Assembly (NCBI RefSeq): GCF_026914185.1
Contig: NC_070566.1
Coordinates: forward strand, 2,914,001-2,978,000
Reading direction: 5' to 3'
Length of the DNA stretch: 64,000 nucleotides
Source of the DNA: Puccinia triticina
Lineage: Eukaryota; Basidiomycota; Pucciniomycetes; Pucciniales; Pucciniaceae
The translations under genes were made by a program, and so were the position numbers. The notes under the pieces were generated by a model that was not told the origin of the DNA, ran no database searches, and was given only the letters and a program-made list of their open reading frames with translations. Positions 22,941 through 34,686 of the stretch are shown piece by piece; position 1 is the stretch's first letter, and each line of letters begins with the position of its first letter.

Positions 22941-23742
22941 CCGGTGCGGATTTCACTGCCCACAAAATTGCAGTATGGATTTTGGACTTCATTTTTTTCA
23001 TTTGTTATCATTAATTTCCCCATGTCAATCTATTGATTCTGATTATTCATTATTTTTTTGGAATGGTATTGAAGATTTTCCAAAATTGTCATTTAATGCA
23101 AGCAATTTTGTAAATTTTGTGATGTTCCAAATACTTTTTATTTTGTTATATTCATTCTTCTGAAGTCATTTTACACACTCATTCTTGAATCCTCATGACT
23201 TCAAGTTTGTGGGTTGGCCTTCTAAAATGAGCTTTTGGGGGTACCAATGTTTCTGTCCAGTGACTGTACATGGAAACCTCCCCTCTACAGATCATAACAA
23301 CCGTGCACAGAGGATAATTATATCAAAATCTACCAACTAGTAGCACTGTTCACGTAAGAAATCTATGACCATGTGAGAGATATACATCAGCATACTTTCC
23401 CAGCCAAATTGGCTGGCACAATGGGATAAACTTTATTTCAATCTTGCTGATGTTTAGCTTACGTGAACAGTGCTAGTAATTTGCAATGGGCCTCATGTCA
23501 GAATCTTAAGTGCTGCTTGGACTAACTTCACCTTGAGCTCACAAACAGGTATGATTTTGTGTGTTGCACAGTGATTGATGACTAATGAGTGCTTGGATTG
23601 AAAGAGTGGGGATTGCTTTCTGTGTGTAGTGTACAAAGGAGAAAAAATGTACAAATGAAGAATAAAAAACCAATGATGAACAAAAACTCCCATGCTAATA
23701 ATGATGTTGACTTCCTTAAATCAGAGATGTCGTGGCTGCAAA
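22941..23742. other. Intergenic with one short MITE
   Basis: AT-rich sequence without a convincing gene. It contains the MITE at 23343-23473. The last part is probably the 3' UTR of the PLP-rhodanese gene. Confidence 0.5.
23343..23473. mobile_element. 131-bp TA-flanked MITE
   Basis: Perfect 16-bp TIRs GCACTGTTCACGTAAG and its complement, each bordered by TA (23341-23342 and 23474-23475). The interior has no coding capacity. Size, TIR and TA duplication fit a Tc1-mariner-derived MITE. Confidence 0.85.
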
Positions 23743-25801
23743 CTAATGAAAAGCTTGAAGGACTTGAATGACAGGTTTTGTAACGAAATGGCTGAGATCC
23801 TGGATAAGAGGCCAGAGGGAATCTTTCTTGATGGAGGGAGTGTGTAAGGGAAGACCAGCACGATGCCAGGCATCAATCCCACCAACAATGCAGTAAGCCT
23901 CGATTCCTTTGGACCTCATCACACTTGTTGCGGTCCGAGAGGCAGTCCCATTTTGACAGATGGCAACTACCTTGCTCCCCGAGAACGCATTGAACACCCC
24001 AATCAACTTTCCGTCGGGTAGTTGAAAGGATATGTCGAGTTGCCGGTGTAGTTCAGTCAGCTGATTGGCTCTATCGAACGGATTTGGATCGGCAAGTCCT
24101 AGTCCCACGTCGATTGAAACCGAGTTCAAAATTGATGATTGATTGAATGCGAGGGGATGGCGAAAATCAAGCAGAAGAATGTTTGCTTTGAAAGGGTCGC
24201 CGGATCCCAAGATCATTTGCTTGGCTTCCCAAGGCTTCAACTCCCACTCCGACAAATACGGATTCAGATCGACCGTGAGCAGTTCCTGCAGGGGAAGGCG
24301 TGAGTTTAAACTAGCTGGTCAACATCGAAGCTCTCAGATTCAGACAGCCTGAGGTCACCAGGTTAGTTACCTGATTATGAATCGGAGGGAATAATTCTGC
24401 CGAGCATTTGTGCATGTACTCATCGACGTACCTTTTAGTCGATCAAGAAAAAGTATCAGGTTCAGCCGGACAAATCATACAAGCTGTTTGTGGGGTCACG
24501 TCTAGCTTACTGAAATGGAAAATCGCAGCATAAGAAGACACAGGTAATATCGCCTTCTTCATCGCGAAGCTCGTCCAACGAACCTTGTGACTTGCGACGC
24601 TCCAAGAAGGAATAAACCGCAGCCAAAGACATGCCAGATGACGGTCCCGCAACGATACCCATACGACATAGCAACATGGAATTATTGTACGCCTCACGAG
24701 TTCCTATCTCAATGACCTCATCCGTCACTTGCTTCCAAGGAAAATTAACCTCTCTCATCAAGTCCAGGGTGCGCGGACCAGGGATACGCTCTCCAGGAGT
24801 AGTGAAAGCGCCGACGGCGATTATGTCCGGTTTTACACTCCTCAAGTAGGTAGCAGTGCCAGTCAGAGTTCCTGATGATGACGAATTGGGACAAAAGTTG
24901 TTTTTTGATTCAGCTATGTTGTCAAACCCCCACTGCATCTCAAGTACCCTTTACCTGTTGTGCCCGCAGGCGCTACAATCACTTTAATCTGGGGCAGCTG
25001 TTTATAGATTTGAGGACCCGTCCATCTGATGTGAGCACCGAAATTCTAATATTCAAGCACACCTTGGGGTCCATCAGCCGTAATATAATTTCAAAAATGA
25101 TAATCGTTTCACTGACAGCCGGGTTTTCGTATTGATCAGGATTGAAGCAGTCAGGTTGGAAACCACGATCCCTAGCCGCTGCGATACCCCCGATCGAGTC
25201 ATTCATTTCGGGTTGAGCGGGGCCTCCAAATACAGTGCTGAATTCACAGCGGCAAAATATCAGCCATGCGACATGACGTGGGAGTCAAATTTAGAAACTG
25301 GAGCTTTCCATCACCAAGACATAAATCAAATGATAAAAACCTACAGCTCGAGACCGAACATACGCAGCATGTTGATTTTGGTTTCACTAGTTTTGTTGCT
25401 GATGTAGATTTCGGTGCGATCAATGCCCATAATTCTTGAAATTATTCCAAGCGAAAGGGCAGTCGAGCCCGAGCTGAACTCCACGATAGAATTAGTTTTT
25501 ACGCCAATTTTATCATCGTGGAAGGCTTGTTGAAGCATATTGAGTGCTGTGTAAATCATTTTCGTTTAAAACGACTACTCGTGCTAAATAATAAACTGAC
25601 GGACAAACAATAATGAGTACACTTACCTGGTAACGATTTCACATTGCCAGCAGGCAGAAAATTCATCATTTTCGCATAGATTCGTACCCCGTCGGCGGTA
25701 TAAGGATGGTCGGGCAACTCGACCATCGGTGTAGGTAGGTTGTGGTCTGGATCGTAATAGTTCAATAGAGAGTTTTTACCGGAAAAGACCCTGTTTTCCA
25801 T
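23743..25801 (-). CDS. Cysteine-synthase-like PLP enzyme fused to rhodanese
   Basis: Predicted 517 aa from seven exons: 25801-25627, 25546-25345, 25237-25117, 25045-24955, 24871-24511, 24431-24371 and 24285-23743. The N-terminal two thirds are a fold-type II PLP enzyme of the cysteine synthase/cystathionine beta-synthase family. It has LPTPMVELP near the start, a likely Schiff-base Lys at about 55 in NVKSLP, the substrate loop FSSGSTALS, the glycine loop GTTGTLTGT and GPSSG. The C-terminal region (from about 350) is a rhodanese domain with ILLLDFRHPLAF and the active-site Cys at about 447 in CQNGTASR, then VGGIDAWHRAGLPL. The fused parts suggest coupling of cysteine or sulfide chemistry to sulfur transfer. 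Substrate specificity is not decided by sequence. The start is the first in-frame ATG and lacks an obvious targeting peptide. Confidence 0.94.
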
Positions 25802-28800
25802 TTAGTCGGTAGATACACTTGGAGCGGCGTTGAACAAGAGGGGTAATCGTTGTTATTCAACACAGGGAATGACCGAAAAATTTGGAGACTGGGCCGAAGT
25901 ACTTTCAAATGGTCTGATCAGCACGAGTCGCGTTGTCTTGGGGAAATGGGGGATAAATGGGGGATTTGGTTGGTTTCCGTTGGGCATTGAGTGAACAATC
26001 CTTCCGATTTCGACGATAATGATCAAATAAGATGAAGCGCCCCGTGCTGTGGGCCCGTGTGGATGTTCATCTGCTGTGGCTTGCCAAACGTCGACAAGCG
26101 TTGACACTTTCTGAGTGATGTGAACGAGATATGACGCTATGTACTGTGCTCGCGTGGTGCCTGAACTGAGGTGCTGATGCGATATCAATTTTTTAACCGA
26201 TTGAAATAATGATACTCAAAGCTGCATTGCATGAAATGATGAGTTGCAGGCAGAAAGCCGCAAGGCACATTCTTGGAGGCACCTATCATCGACTTGCGGT
26301 ATTCTTGTTGGCCGTGCCGCTTCACCATTTCATTCATGCAGCTTTGCGTACCAAAAAAACGTGTATTCGATATTGATGAATGTCGACGAATTTTGCTAGG
26401 GCTTATTTGCGGTGCACCGGATTGTATTCTTATTGGCTGTACCGCTTCACCATTTCGTTCATGCAGCTTTGCATGCCAAAGAATCGTGTATTCGATATTG
26501 ATGAATGTCGACGAAATTGTCCTGGGGCTTGTTTGTGGTGCACCGGATTGCTCCCAAGGTACGTAAGTGATGGTGTATTTTCAAGCTTCAGAGTTGATCG
26601 AGGTTCAAGAGCGAGCGCAGTGACATTGAACATGCCTGTACTTGATCACTGGGTTCAATATTTCAGGATGATGGGGAGAATTTGCATGAGCGTTGGAATA
26701 GTTGGCACGTGCACACGATTTTAATGGAACTCCGAGGGGGCGAGCGATAGATTAAAACGTGGAAGCAACTCGCCCGGACGATTACATAGTGGAGTGAAAA
26801 GGATCCTGCTTGCTGTACAAGGACGGGGCTGTGTGAATCGACTATGTCAAAGATCCTGATGATGGCCAGGCGGAGCAGATGGCGAAGTTTCTAACTGATA
26901 ACAGATCGGAATCAAAGGATTAGAATGGCCTGCGGAATTATGATGGTGCAGTGGAAGAGGAGAATGGAGCCTTACAGATATTATGGGTCCTGCGCAAGTA
27001 ATGGCAGCAGCCTGGAGGGACGAGGCGAGGGGAGCTTCCGTAGGCTTGAGAGAATGGCTGCATCACGTCGACTCGAGATACCAATTAAACGAGTTCGAAT
27101 GGCATTTTGAAGAAGATTTACTCGAAAGCTGGGGGAGAAAATCGTCAAACGGTATCTGAAAAGGGGGATATGTATAGGCCCACTGCGTACGTACCATCTA
27201 TGGAGGCAGGAGGAACGATCGAGTGGACTCCGGAGTGATATATTTAAATGTGATGGGGATTGGAATATCGACGAGGGAAAGAACGGACTGGGTTTTATAA
27301 AGATATCAACAAAGATCAACAAGCGGCCAACGGCAAAAACCCCTCGAGCTGTATGCACTAGGACATGCTGTGTGCATGCGTGAGGCAATTTAGCGATGGG
27401 GAAGGATGATACATACATAGCTTGCACTAACTTCCCACCTTGCTTCGCATCTGTAACAGTACGGTACGTTATGTTTGTCTCACAGTTCTGGACAACTTTT
27501 CATGCGAAAACGGCCTCCCCAGGTTGTGTCGGGTTTGTTTGTCGGCTCCGGCCCAAGGAAACGCTATTTCTCGAACTGCCTGCATGGCACTGAAAAGATA
27601 GAAGGACCAAGTGTTTCCTCACGGATTCGGGGATATTTAAAAGTCGTTCCTCATGAATTCGAGGAATGGCCTACAAGCTTCTCAGTTGGGTACATCGCAC
27701 GATGTTACCTTCCCTATCTGAAGGTTATCATAGCGGATTCACACCTGACTATCGATAAGAAGCTTCGCCTTCATAATCGGCCTATTTTGGTTTTCGAGAA
27801 AGGGGTTGGCTACGGCCACGCAGTCATATTCTTCTTAGGTAGACTAGAGCAGTCCAACCATTTTGCTGTGACTCACGAGGGGATAACAAGTTGCAATTGA
27901 CTCCCATCGCCGCCCCCAATACCCAAAGCACATTGGTCCTGTCGCCTCTGCCGAGTCACATCTGAGAAGGACTTGGGCGCTCAGTCCGCCGGCACAGAGC
28001 ATGAGTTCAATGCCAGATTCACAACAGCGGTGGACTAGTTGGAGCCTTGCACAAGCTTCTTGCTCACATGCAAGTGTCTCTCACAAAGATGAAAAGGGGG
28101 TGTGCAGTTTGAACTTTGCTTTGATTCCCAGCGACTCTCGGTCACTGGAATCGATCAACTGAACCCACCACCCCGCCATTTTCATATTCACAATAACGGG
28201 ATTGGCGGGATGCTGACTCCTCAATAAGATTCATACCTTCCCTCCGCGTCATTGTTCTGAGGTGGACTGCATAGATTGCCACTTCAGGTATTCGAGGTTT
28301 GACAGCTCGGGTCGAAAAGTCCAGCCTTGTTACCTGATTTGCACAAACACAGAATCATCCCGATCAGCAAGGCCGCCGTTTGGGGTCCAGACTCCACCTG
28401 AGGCTGTGGACCGCGGAGCATTGCCCTTGGGATCGGCAAGGGGGCGTTTCGCAGCGCAGTGGGGAAGCGTCCAAGCACCCTGAAAAAGCCCTGACAGGAA
28501 ACACTTGCTGCTAGGGTAAAAAGGCAGCAGCCAAGCATCTTCGAATAGATTTCCCAGGCAGCAGGATAGCTCGGCGCACGGAATTCATCATCCAGCCACT
28601 GGCCAGCCCCCACATTTGCTGTGTTGCCCATGGAGCAGAGAAATTGTTGGCAGCAATCCTTCTTCTAATAATTTCTCGGCGGAAACATAACACTTGCCGC
28701 GATGGACAAGTCACTCACTGACTACAAACACATACAGTTTTTCACTCGGCTCAAACCTGATTATTTCAGCGGAAAATGCCGCCAAAAGTCTCCTTCCATC

Positions 28801-28982
28801 TCTAAGCCGCAGCGGCAATTTGTGTACAAGTCTTGAAGCAGTGTTTGGGACTGTTGCTTAACAAATCATTTGCCAGGCCGGGGCAATGGCCACGTATTTA
28901 TATTGTATCTATCTACCGCCAAGAGTTTGCCTCGACCCATAAAAGCACCCGTTGAAACTTGAATGCCCTCGGTCAAGCGAAT
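25802..28982. other. Intergenic between divergent genes
   Basis: Upstream region of both the PLP-rhodanese gene and the acyltransferase. It contains a 125-bp tandem duplication (26299-26551). Open frames at 26273-26724 follow from that duplication, and one at 27475-27900 starts at a non-ATG codon. I cannot tie any of them to a family. No other gene is supported. Confidence 0.45.
26299..26551. repeat. 125-bp direct tandem duplication
   Basis: Two copies, starting at 26299 and 26424, of a unit running GTATTCTTGTTGGCCGTG to GGTGCACCGGATT. They differ at about a dozen positions, so the duplication is not recent. Confidence 0.85.
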
Positions 28983-30178
28983 ATGACTGCAGATCTAGTA
29001 CCCCGCCTGCGTCCACCAACCTGCGCAAAACCACCGGAAGGCTCAGAGAACATCATAATATCTAAGGAAGGTCCGCATTCCTTCAAAATTGCGCTTGTCG
29101 CATCAGAAGCATTGCAGAAGCCGGCTGAGCTTGCAACCTCGATTGGATATGCCTTATGGGACATCATTGGCTCGAGCCATTTTGCGGACACCGCTGAATT
29201 CACGATTAGCTTGGACTTGGGCTCCTTCAGACAGCTCCCAGAGATATTTGAGAATCTATCGCTTGAATTCGACTCGGTTAACCAAAAATCAGCACTGATT
29301 AGTCGCTCGTGGTGGTATCAGCAACACGCTATATTTTCTTATCCTCATAAGAACGCTGCGCAAGGAAACATCAGGGATCTAGCTGAACGTAAAGATTCTT
29401 CGGCTCGAGAACATCCCGACAGGATCCTACAGAGTCAACTGCCGCCACCTACTCAAACTATATATGAGCGTTATATAGCGCATCTGGACAGTTACTTTTG
29501 CTTGTCCATCTTCGGCGATTCGGAGCACGATTTGGACCTCTTGCACAGTTGGTTGAACGACCCCAGGGTAGACGAATACTGGAAAGACGCCGGGGACCGA
29601 GAGTTCCATGTGGAATGGTTGAGACAGCGCTACGAAGACAAGCACGTTTTGCCTGTCTTAGGATCCTACCGGGGTACGAATGGCGCCGACCGAAATGTCA
29701 TTGAGCCGTTTGCATATTGTGAGTTTTTCCAAGTGCCTGTCCTGGCAACTCAATGCCCGAGCCCAAACTGTTGGGTTTGTTTTCTGAGATTGCATCACAG
29801 CTGACTAATGCATTCCCGCTTTCACTTTGCGACTGTGACCATTGCATAGATGAAATATACTGGGCTGCTGAGGACAAAATTTCCCGAGCATATACTGCAG
29901 ACGCGTTTGATAGAGGTATTCATATGTTGGTTGGCTCCTCAGCGCACCGAGGCCCACACCGAGTGCGCTCCTGGCTGCCTTCCTTACTCCACCACATCTT
30001 CAGTGACGATCCTCGGACGCAAAGAATCCTTTCGGAGCCAGATCACCGGAACCTTAAAATGATCTCTTACCTTGAGAAATACGGATTTAAAAAGATGAAA
30101 GAATTCGACATGGGTCACAAGATCGCAGCGATAATGGTCATCGAGAGAGAAGCGTTTTGGAAAAATTGTCCATTGTGA
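28983..30178 (+). CDS. Siderophore-type N-acyltransferase (IucB/MbtK/SidF-like)
   Basis: Predicted 354 aa from exons 28983-29718 and 29850-30178 (131-nt intron). The start is the first in-frame ATG (MTADLVPRLRPP). The C-terminal 190 residues form the GNAT-fold acyltransferase domain used on N-hydroxylated lysine or ornithine in siderophore assembly. It reads DLLHSWLNDPRVDEYW, HVEWLRQRYEDKHVLPVLGS, then across the splice PFAYYEIYWAAEDKISRAY, RGIHMLVGSSAHRGPHRVRS, and PDHRNLKMISYLEKYGF. Splicing restores the diagnostic Y-E-I-Y-W-A-x-E-D block, which supports the model. Fungal relatives are SidF and SidL. Which acyl-CoA is used is unknown. No NRPS or ornithine oxygenase gene lies in the window, so it is not clustered here. 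Confidence 0.9.
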
Positions 30179-30904
30179 ACAAATGTTGCAGATTGTATGT
30201 GAAATCGCTGAAAGTGTTCAAGATGATTCGGTACTCATTGCACTTGATTATATTCAGCCGATGCCAGTCAACTTGATCCTAACTCGAATATCTGAGTGGG
30301 GTTCTGATCTTTTGCATCCAACACCAAGCGTTCTTTCTTTTATACCTTTTACTCATCCCACATGTCGGACGTCTTTACTACCTTGAAAAGGTCGATTCCC
30401 TTCATCTCCAATCATATTGGTTATCGAAAGCTAAATCTTCCCTGCAACTCTAGACACTGATCTTCATTGATTGCACCCATCTTCAATGGTACTTACTTCC
30501 AAAAATTCTTAATCTTAGAAATCTGATACCAAACTCTGATGGAGCCCTCATCACGCAATATACTCCTCAAAGCTCATTATAGGTGCACCTGGGCCCTCAG
30601 AGTACTACACTTCTGCTTTCAAATTGAATTCTTATTCAGACTAGGGCATAAAAGATCAGGGTATTCGAGAGAGAGGTTGAGTCTCCTCGAACCCTGCTTG
30701 ATGGCAATTGTCCGCAAAGGATTTCAAAAGAGAAGAAGACCAAAAAGAAGCGCTACCGTAACTATAACCTAATCAAGCGGCAAAAAAAATGTGAAAAGAG
30801 CGACCATCGTAGTGTTCATTTGATGGCATTTGAGTCGAAGCTGCGAGCATCATATAAATTTACCATTTGTTGAAGTCACCCCGGGCAAGCGCGGGTCATG
30901 AAAG
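30179..30904. other. Intergenic, no gene seen
   Basis: 3' flank of the acyltransferase gene. No supported coding sequence or repeat structure before the element at 30905. Confidence 0.5.
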
Positions 30905-31363
30905 AGGACCCAGGAAGCCCCTTATAAATGACCGTAACCTAAAATCCAGAATTTTGACAAAATGCATAAATTTTTTTGACCTCATTCATACACAGTTTGT
31001 GCGTACGCTTTGAGGATTTCCCAAATTTTCATACATTTTCCATGCCTACCATTCCTGCCGAGGGGGGGGGGCAAAAAAAAAACCTGGGGTGTGCTGGCAT
31101 GGTGGGGCACTGGGGTACCAAAAATAAGCCAAGCTGTGCTGCTGAGGGGGGAGGGCTACGGGTTTGTCTGGTGCACTCTCAGGAATTTCATACATCTTAG
31201 TTACTACCCTCTTGTACCCAGGAGAAATTTCATACACTTAAAGTGCTTACCATTGAGGCCAAAAAAGCCCATTCATACCATTTTTGTGCCTGCCATTTTG
31301 GGTTTTTGCCAAAAAATTCATACATTCTTGTTACAGTCATTTACAGGGGGTTTCCTGGGTCCT
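30905..31363. mobile_element. 459-bp TIR element with 8-bp TSD
   Basis: TIRs AGGACCCAGGAAGCCCCTTA and the complement of CCCCCTGTAAATGACTGTAAC-like ends. Exact flanking duplications CATGAAAG stand at 30897-30904 and 31364-31371. The interior contains about five irregular repeats of roughly 40 bp built on ATTTCATACATT and TACCATT. No coding sequence. Duplication size fits hAT or Mutator-like. Confidence 0.85.
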
Positions 31364-31514
31364 CATGAAAGCCAAAAAGGCTATGTGATACTGCACGCCA
31401 CAGAAAAAAAAACAGCGGCCTGGGTCATGTCACAGATGCATGACAGGCTTTCATGCAGTACAACTGAGCAACAGCTGAATTCACTAGGTACATCATCACA
31501 CCTGACCGGTCCGC

Positions 31515-31885
31515 ATATTCCCCCCTTGAAGGATTGTTCCCGCGCACGCGGGGGACATCCTTCAAGGGTGTGTTACACTCAACCAGCGGCATGCCAAAAA
31601 TGCCAAACATGGCAGTTTGGCTGCCATTTACAGTCAATCGACTTCGTTCCTCTTGCCAAAAAAATTTCATATCCCCCCAGGACCTAACCTAAGGGCTGGT
31701 TGGGGTGGTTGAGAGGTGGAATGTTGTTGGATTCCGACTTTGTTGAAATCCAAACTTCAAGTCGCGCAAGGTATGGCAGCCAAACTGCCATGTTTGGCAA
31801 GTTTGGCATGCCGCTGGTTGGGTTTAACACACCCTTGAAGGATGTCTCCCGCGCGCGCGGGAACAATCCTTCAAGGAGGGAATAT
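31515..31885. mobile_element. Fold-back MITE with 115-bp arms
   Basis: Left arm starts ATATTCCCCCCTTGAAGG and the right arm ends CCTTCAAGGAGGGAATAT. The arms are inverted copies over about 115 bp, including CCAGCGGCATGCC and CATGGCAGTTTGGCTGCCAT. They contain a smaller GC-rich hairpin (CCCGCGCACGCGGG). The spacer is about 135 bp. I find no target duplication. Confidence 0.85.
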
Positions 31886-33355
31886 TCCAACTACCAACTA
31901 CTCAGGTGCACCCATCATCATGTGTCAGAGGTGACCAAAACCAGTCAAAAGGGCTGACAAAACCTCCCATAACCAGACATCACACATGCCCATACAGCAA
32001 ATATCACACTGTACACACATAACCTCAAAAACCACCAACAGCCAACACTTTCCCAGCAAAAGGAGCACGTACTATGTGTTGAGATTTAAAATCAGCCAAC
32101 TGCACAAAGAGAAGAGCTTCTGAGAACAGTGCTCAAGAGAGGGGCAGTGAAGATGGGGAGCTCACTGGATGCGGCTCAAGGTATGGCGCGGAGTGAAGAG
32201 AGTAAGAACCAATGGTTTGATTTCTGTGTACTAGGCTATGTATATATAGACTAAGTACATGATATCAACTTGTGGCTGAGAGCTATAATGAATATGGAAA
32301 GAAATTGGATAGAAGATTCTCAAACTCTGAGAGATATCACAAATGAGTCAGGACTGTCACAAGCAGGGCACGCACACATCAGAGAATAAGGGGAATTGGG
32401 AAAGATTGATAATCTAATCTTGGCAGGGAACAAGGTCACAAGGGAAGTACGGATACAATCATTACCACTAACTACACCAGATCATAAGATGTGATTGATG
32501 ATAAGAAGTGACAGAAGGTGAATCAGATGGAATCATTTGAGAGTGAGCAGGAAGGGGAATGAGGTAGAAGGCAGAAAAGGAAGAGACCTGAGGACAAAAA
32601 CTCAACACTATGTATGTATTTACATGACAGACCTATGCATATGCATTACACATATGTCCATAGTCACCGCGCGCACGCCAAACACTCAGCCGGAATCTGC
32701 CTCTTATCTTTTTTGCTGGCCTTCAGCTCCTCAAATGATAAATGTAGAAAATAACTATCTCCTCCACTCCTCTGAGCTCTCACCACCAGGATTGATCAAC
32801 TGTAAGTCAACTTGATCTTGAAGCAATTGTTGGAACTTGATACTTACTGGTGGAAGGGGTGCTGTTGGCTTGAGCTGCATTCATACTTGGCCCCTTTCAC
32901 CACTCAAAACTGACAACTAACTTTCTTGAATCCTCCCCTCCTCACACTACTAGGATCAATCAAGTGTGAGTCAACCTAGCTTGAACCAACTGTTGGTTGT
33001 TTTTGTTTAGTTGGAGGAGGTGCGCGGCCTGACCATCATTCAGGCCCGGCCTCTTTCACCACAAGGAGTACGGCCTAACCACTTCCCTGGTGAAATGCCT
33101 CTGCCACTCCCATCTTGCCAGCTAACAACTACATACACAGTCACACTTTCCACACACTCTCCTCTTTTTTTTCAAGTGCAGATTTGATTTGACATTGTGC
33201 ACTACGGTGTATATCCACTGATGTGTACAAAAAAATGGCATTTTGTAGCCAGTAAAAACAAAAACATGTGAGAAAAAATACCTATGAAAATTGGATGGGT
33301 TGGATATTAATCAAGCGGACCTAAAAAAATAAGAGGGAAGGGGAAAAGGTTTAGG
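31886..33355. other. Intergenic, probable retroelement debris
   Basis: No gene seen. It contains an imperfect direct duplication of about 150 bp (about 32790-32910 and 32940-33060, shared GATCAA-TGT-AGTCAAC and CCTCTTTCACCAC blocks) and a TATATATAGAC motif near 32240. The composition resembles LTR sequence, but no element could be bounded. Confidence 0.45.
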
Positions 33356-33812
33356 TTAAGCATTCCAACGCCGTTGCTTTTGGCTTTGGATGTCTTGCTT
33401 CATTTGTGGGCATGATTCTGACCAAGGGGGGTGAGTGAATTTCTTGTCCAAGGAGTTGACTGGCTTCTTCAAAGTTACATTCTCTTGCGTGATACAGATA
33501 CAGCATTTAATAGGACCCGTTGATGTTGAGGTACAAGTGTTTGAATTGTGCAGTCTGTTGAATTTGTTGCAGAGTGGCAAGTTCTTACACCATTGCGCTG
33601 TATGACCTAGTTTCCAGCAGCGGAAACATTGAGAGACCAATTGAACTTAGTGTGCACCTTGGTAGAGTATGTTTTGAAGAAAGAGGCCTGTCTTCTTGAT
33701 CTTGAAGGCCATCTCCTTGTTGAGTAATTGAAGTACAAGTGATCCATTTTTTTCCCCTTTGCCTACAGTACCGGGTTTCCCAGCCAACGGGCTGATTGAA
33801 TCAATGATGGGT

Positions 33813-34600
33813 AGAGATGGCAAACAGGTACCTGTCTGATTTCAATGAAAACACTTCTTGAGTGCTTGTGATCAAATAAATTCAATATGTAACACTTCCA
33901 TGAGATGAAGAACTACTTGAACTTGAGTAGGACACTCAGCTAACTGCATGGTAAGGCACACATACAAGTGCAGATGGCAAATAGCTCACAGGTACCTGCC
34001 AGGAGGTACCTGTGGGCTATTTGCCATCTGGCCTTGTATGTGTGCCTTACCATGCAGTTAGCTGAGTGTCCTACTCAAGTCAACACTGGGTCGCTACGCT
34101 AACCATAGCGGTTAGTGTAGCGTAGCGCAGCGCGAATGCGCTATTTTTTAGCTTAGCGTTAGCGCAATTGCACCATGCGCTAACGCTACGCGCACGCGGT
34201 GCGCAGCTATTTTAGCTGATAGCGTAGCGTTAGCGCAGATGCGCGCAATTGCGCTAACGCTACACATGCAGGGCGCAAAAGAGCGCGCGCTACGCGCAGC
34301 GTAGCGTAGCGACTGTAGCGGCGCGCTAACGCTAACAAAGAATTGGCGCGCTGTTAGCGCTGCTGAAAATTAGCGCAGCGTAGCGGCGCTAACAGCGCGC
34401 TAACGCTATGCAAAATAGATGGGCGCTTTTTGCCGCTACACTAACGCGTAGCGCTGAAATAGCGTAGCGTAGCGATCCAGTTTTGCTCAAGTTCAAGTAG
34501 TTCTTCATCTCATGGAAGTGTTACATATTGAATCCATTTGATCACAAGCACTCAAGAAGCGGTTTCATTGAAATCAGACAGGTACCTGTTTGCCATCTCT
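33813..34600. mobile_element. Near-perfect palindromic Mutator-like element, interrupted
   Basis: Ends AGAGATGGCAAACAGGTACC and the exact complement. Arms of about 185-190 bp meet near 34003 (GGTACCTGCCAGGAGGTACC). The right arm is split by the element at 34081-34485; removing that restores arm pairing. Flanks AATGATGGGT (33803-33812) and AATGACAGGT (34601-34610) match 8 of 10. It shares the AGAGATGGC terminus with 16486-20554. Confidence 0.88.
34081..34485. mobile_element. CAACACTGGG element, copy 1
   Basis: 405 bp. Starts CAACACTGGGTCGCTACGCT and ends GCGTAGCGATCCAGTTTTG. Exact 7-bp target duplication CTCAAGT at 34074-34080 and 34486-34492. The interior consists almost only of GCTAACGC, GCTACGC and their complements. 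It is nested in the palindromic element 33813-34600, and 36717-37192 is the same family in the opposite orientation. Confidence 0.92.
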
Positions 34601-34686
34601 AATGACAGGTCAATTTGGTTCTGATTTCACAATTCTTGAAGATGTGTCCTATCTGTTGGATCAAAGCTTGTTGGTGTGGTGTGGAG

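Noticed and set aside
27475..27900. 141-codon frame between the PLP-rhodanese and acyltransferase genes
   Set aside because: Non-ATG start, no domain, and no supporting splice partners. Length alone is weak evidence.
31010..31687. 225-codon frame across two TIR elements
   Set aside because: It runs through the ends of the 30905-31363 element and into the left arm of a fold-back MITE, so it is a chance frame over repeats.
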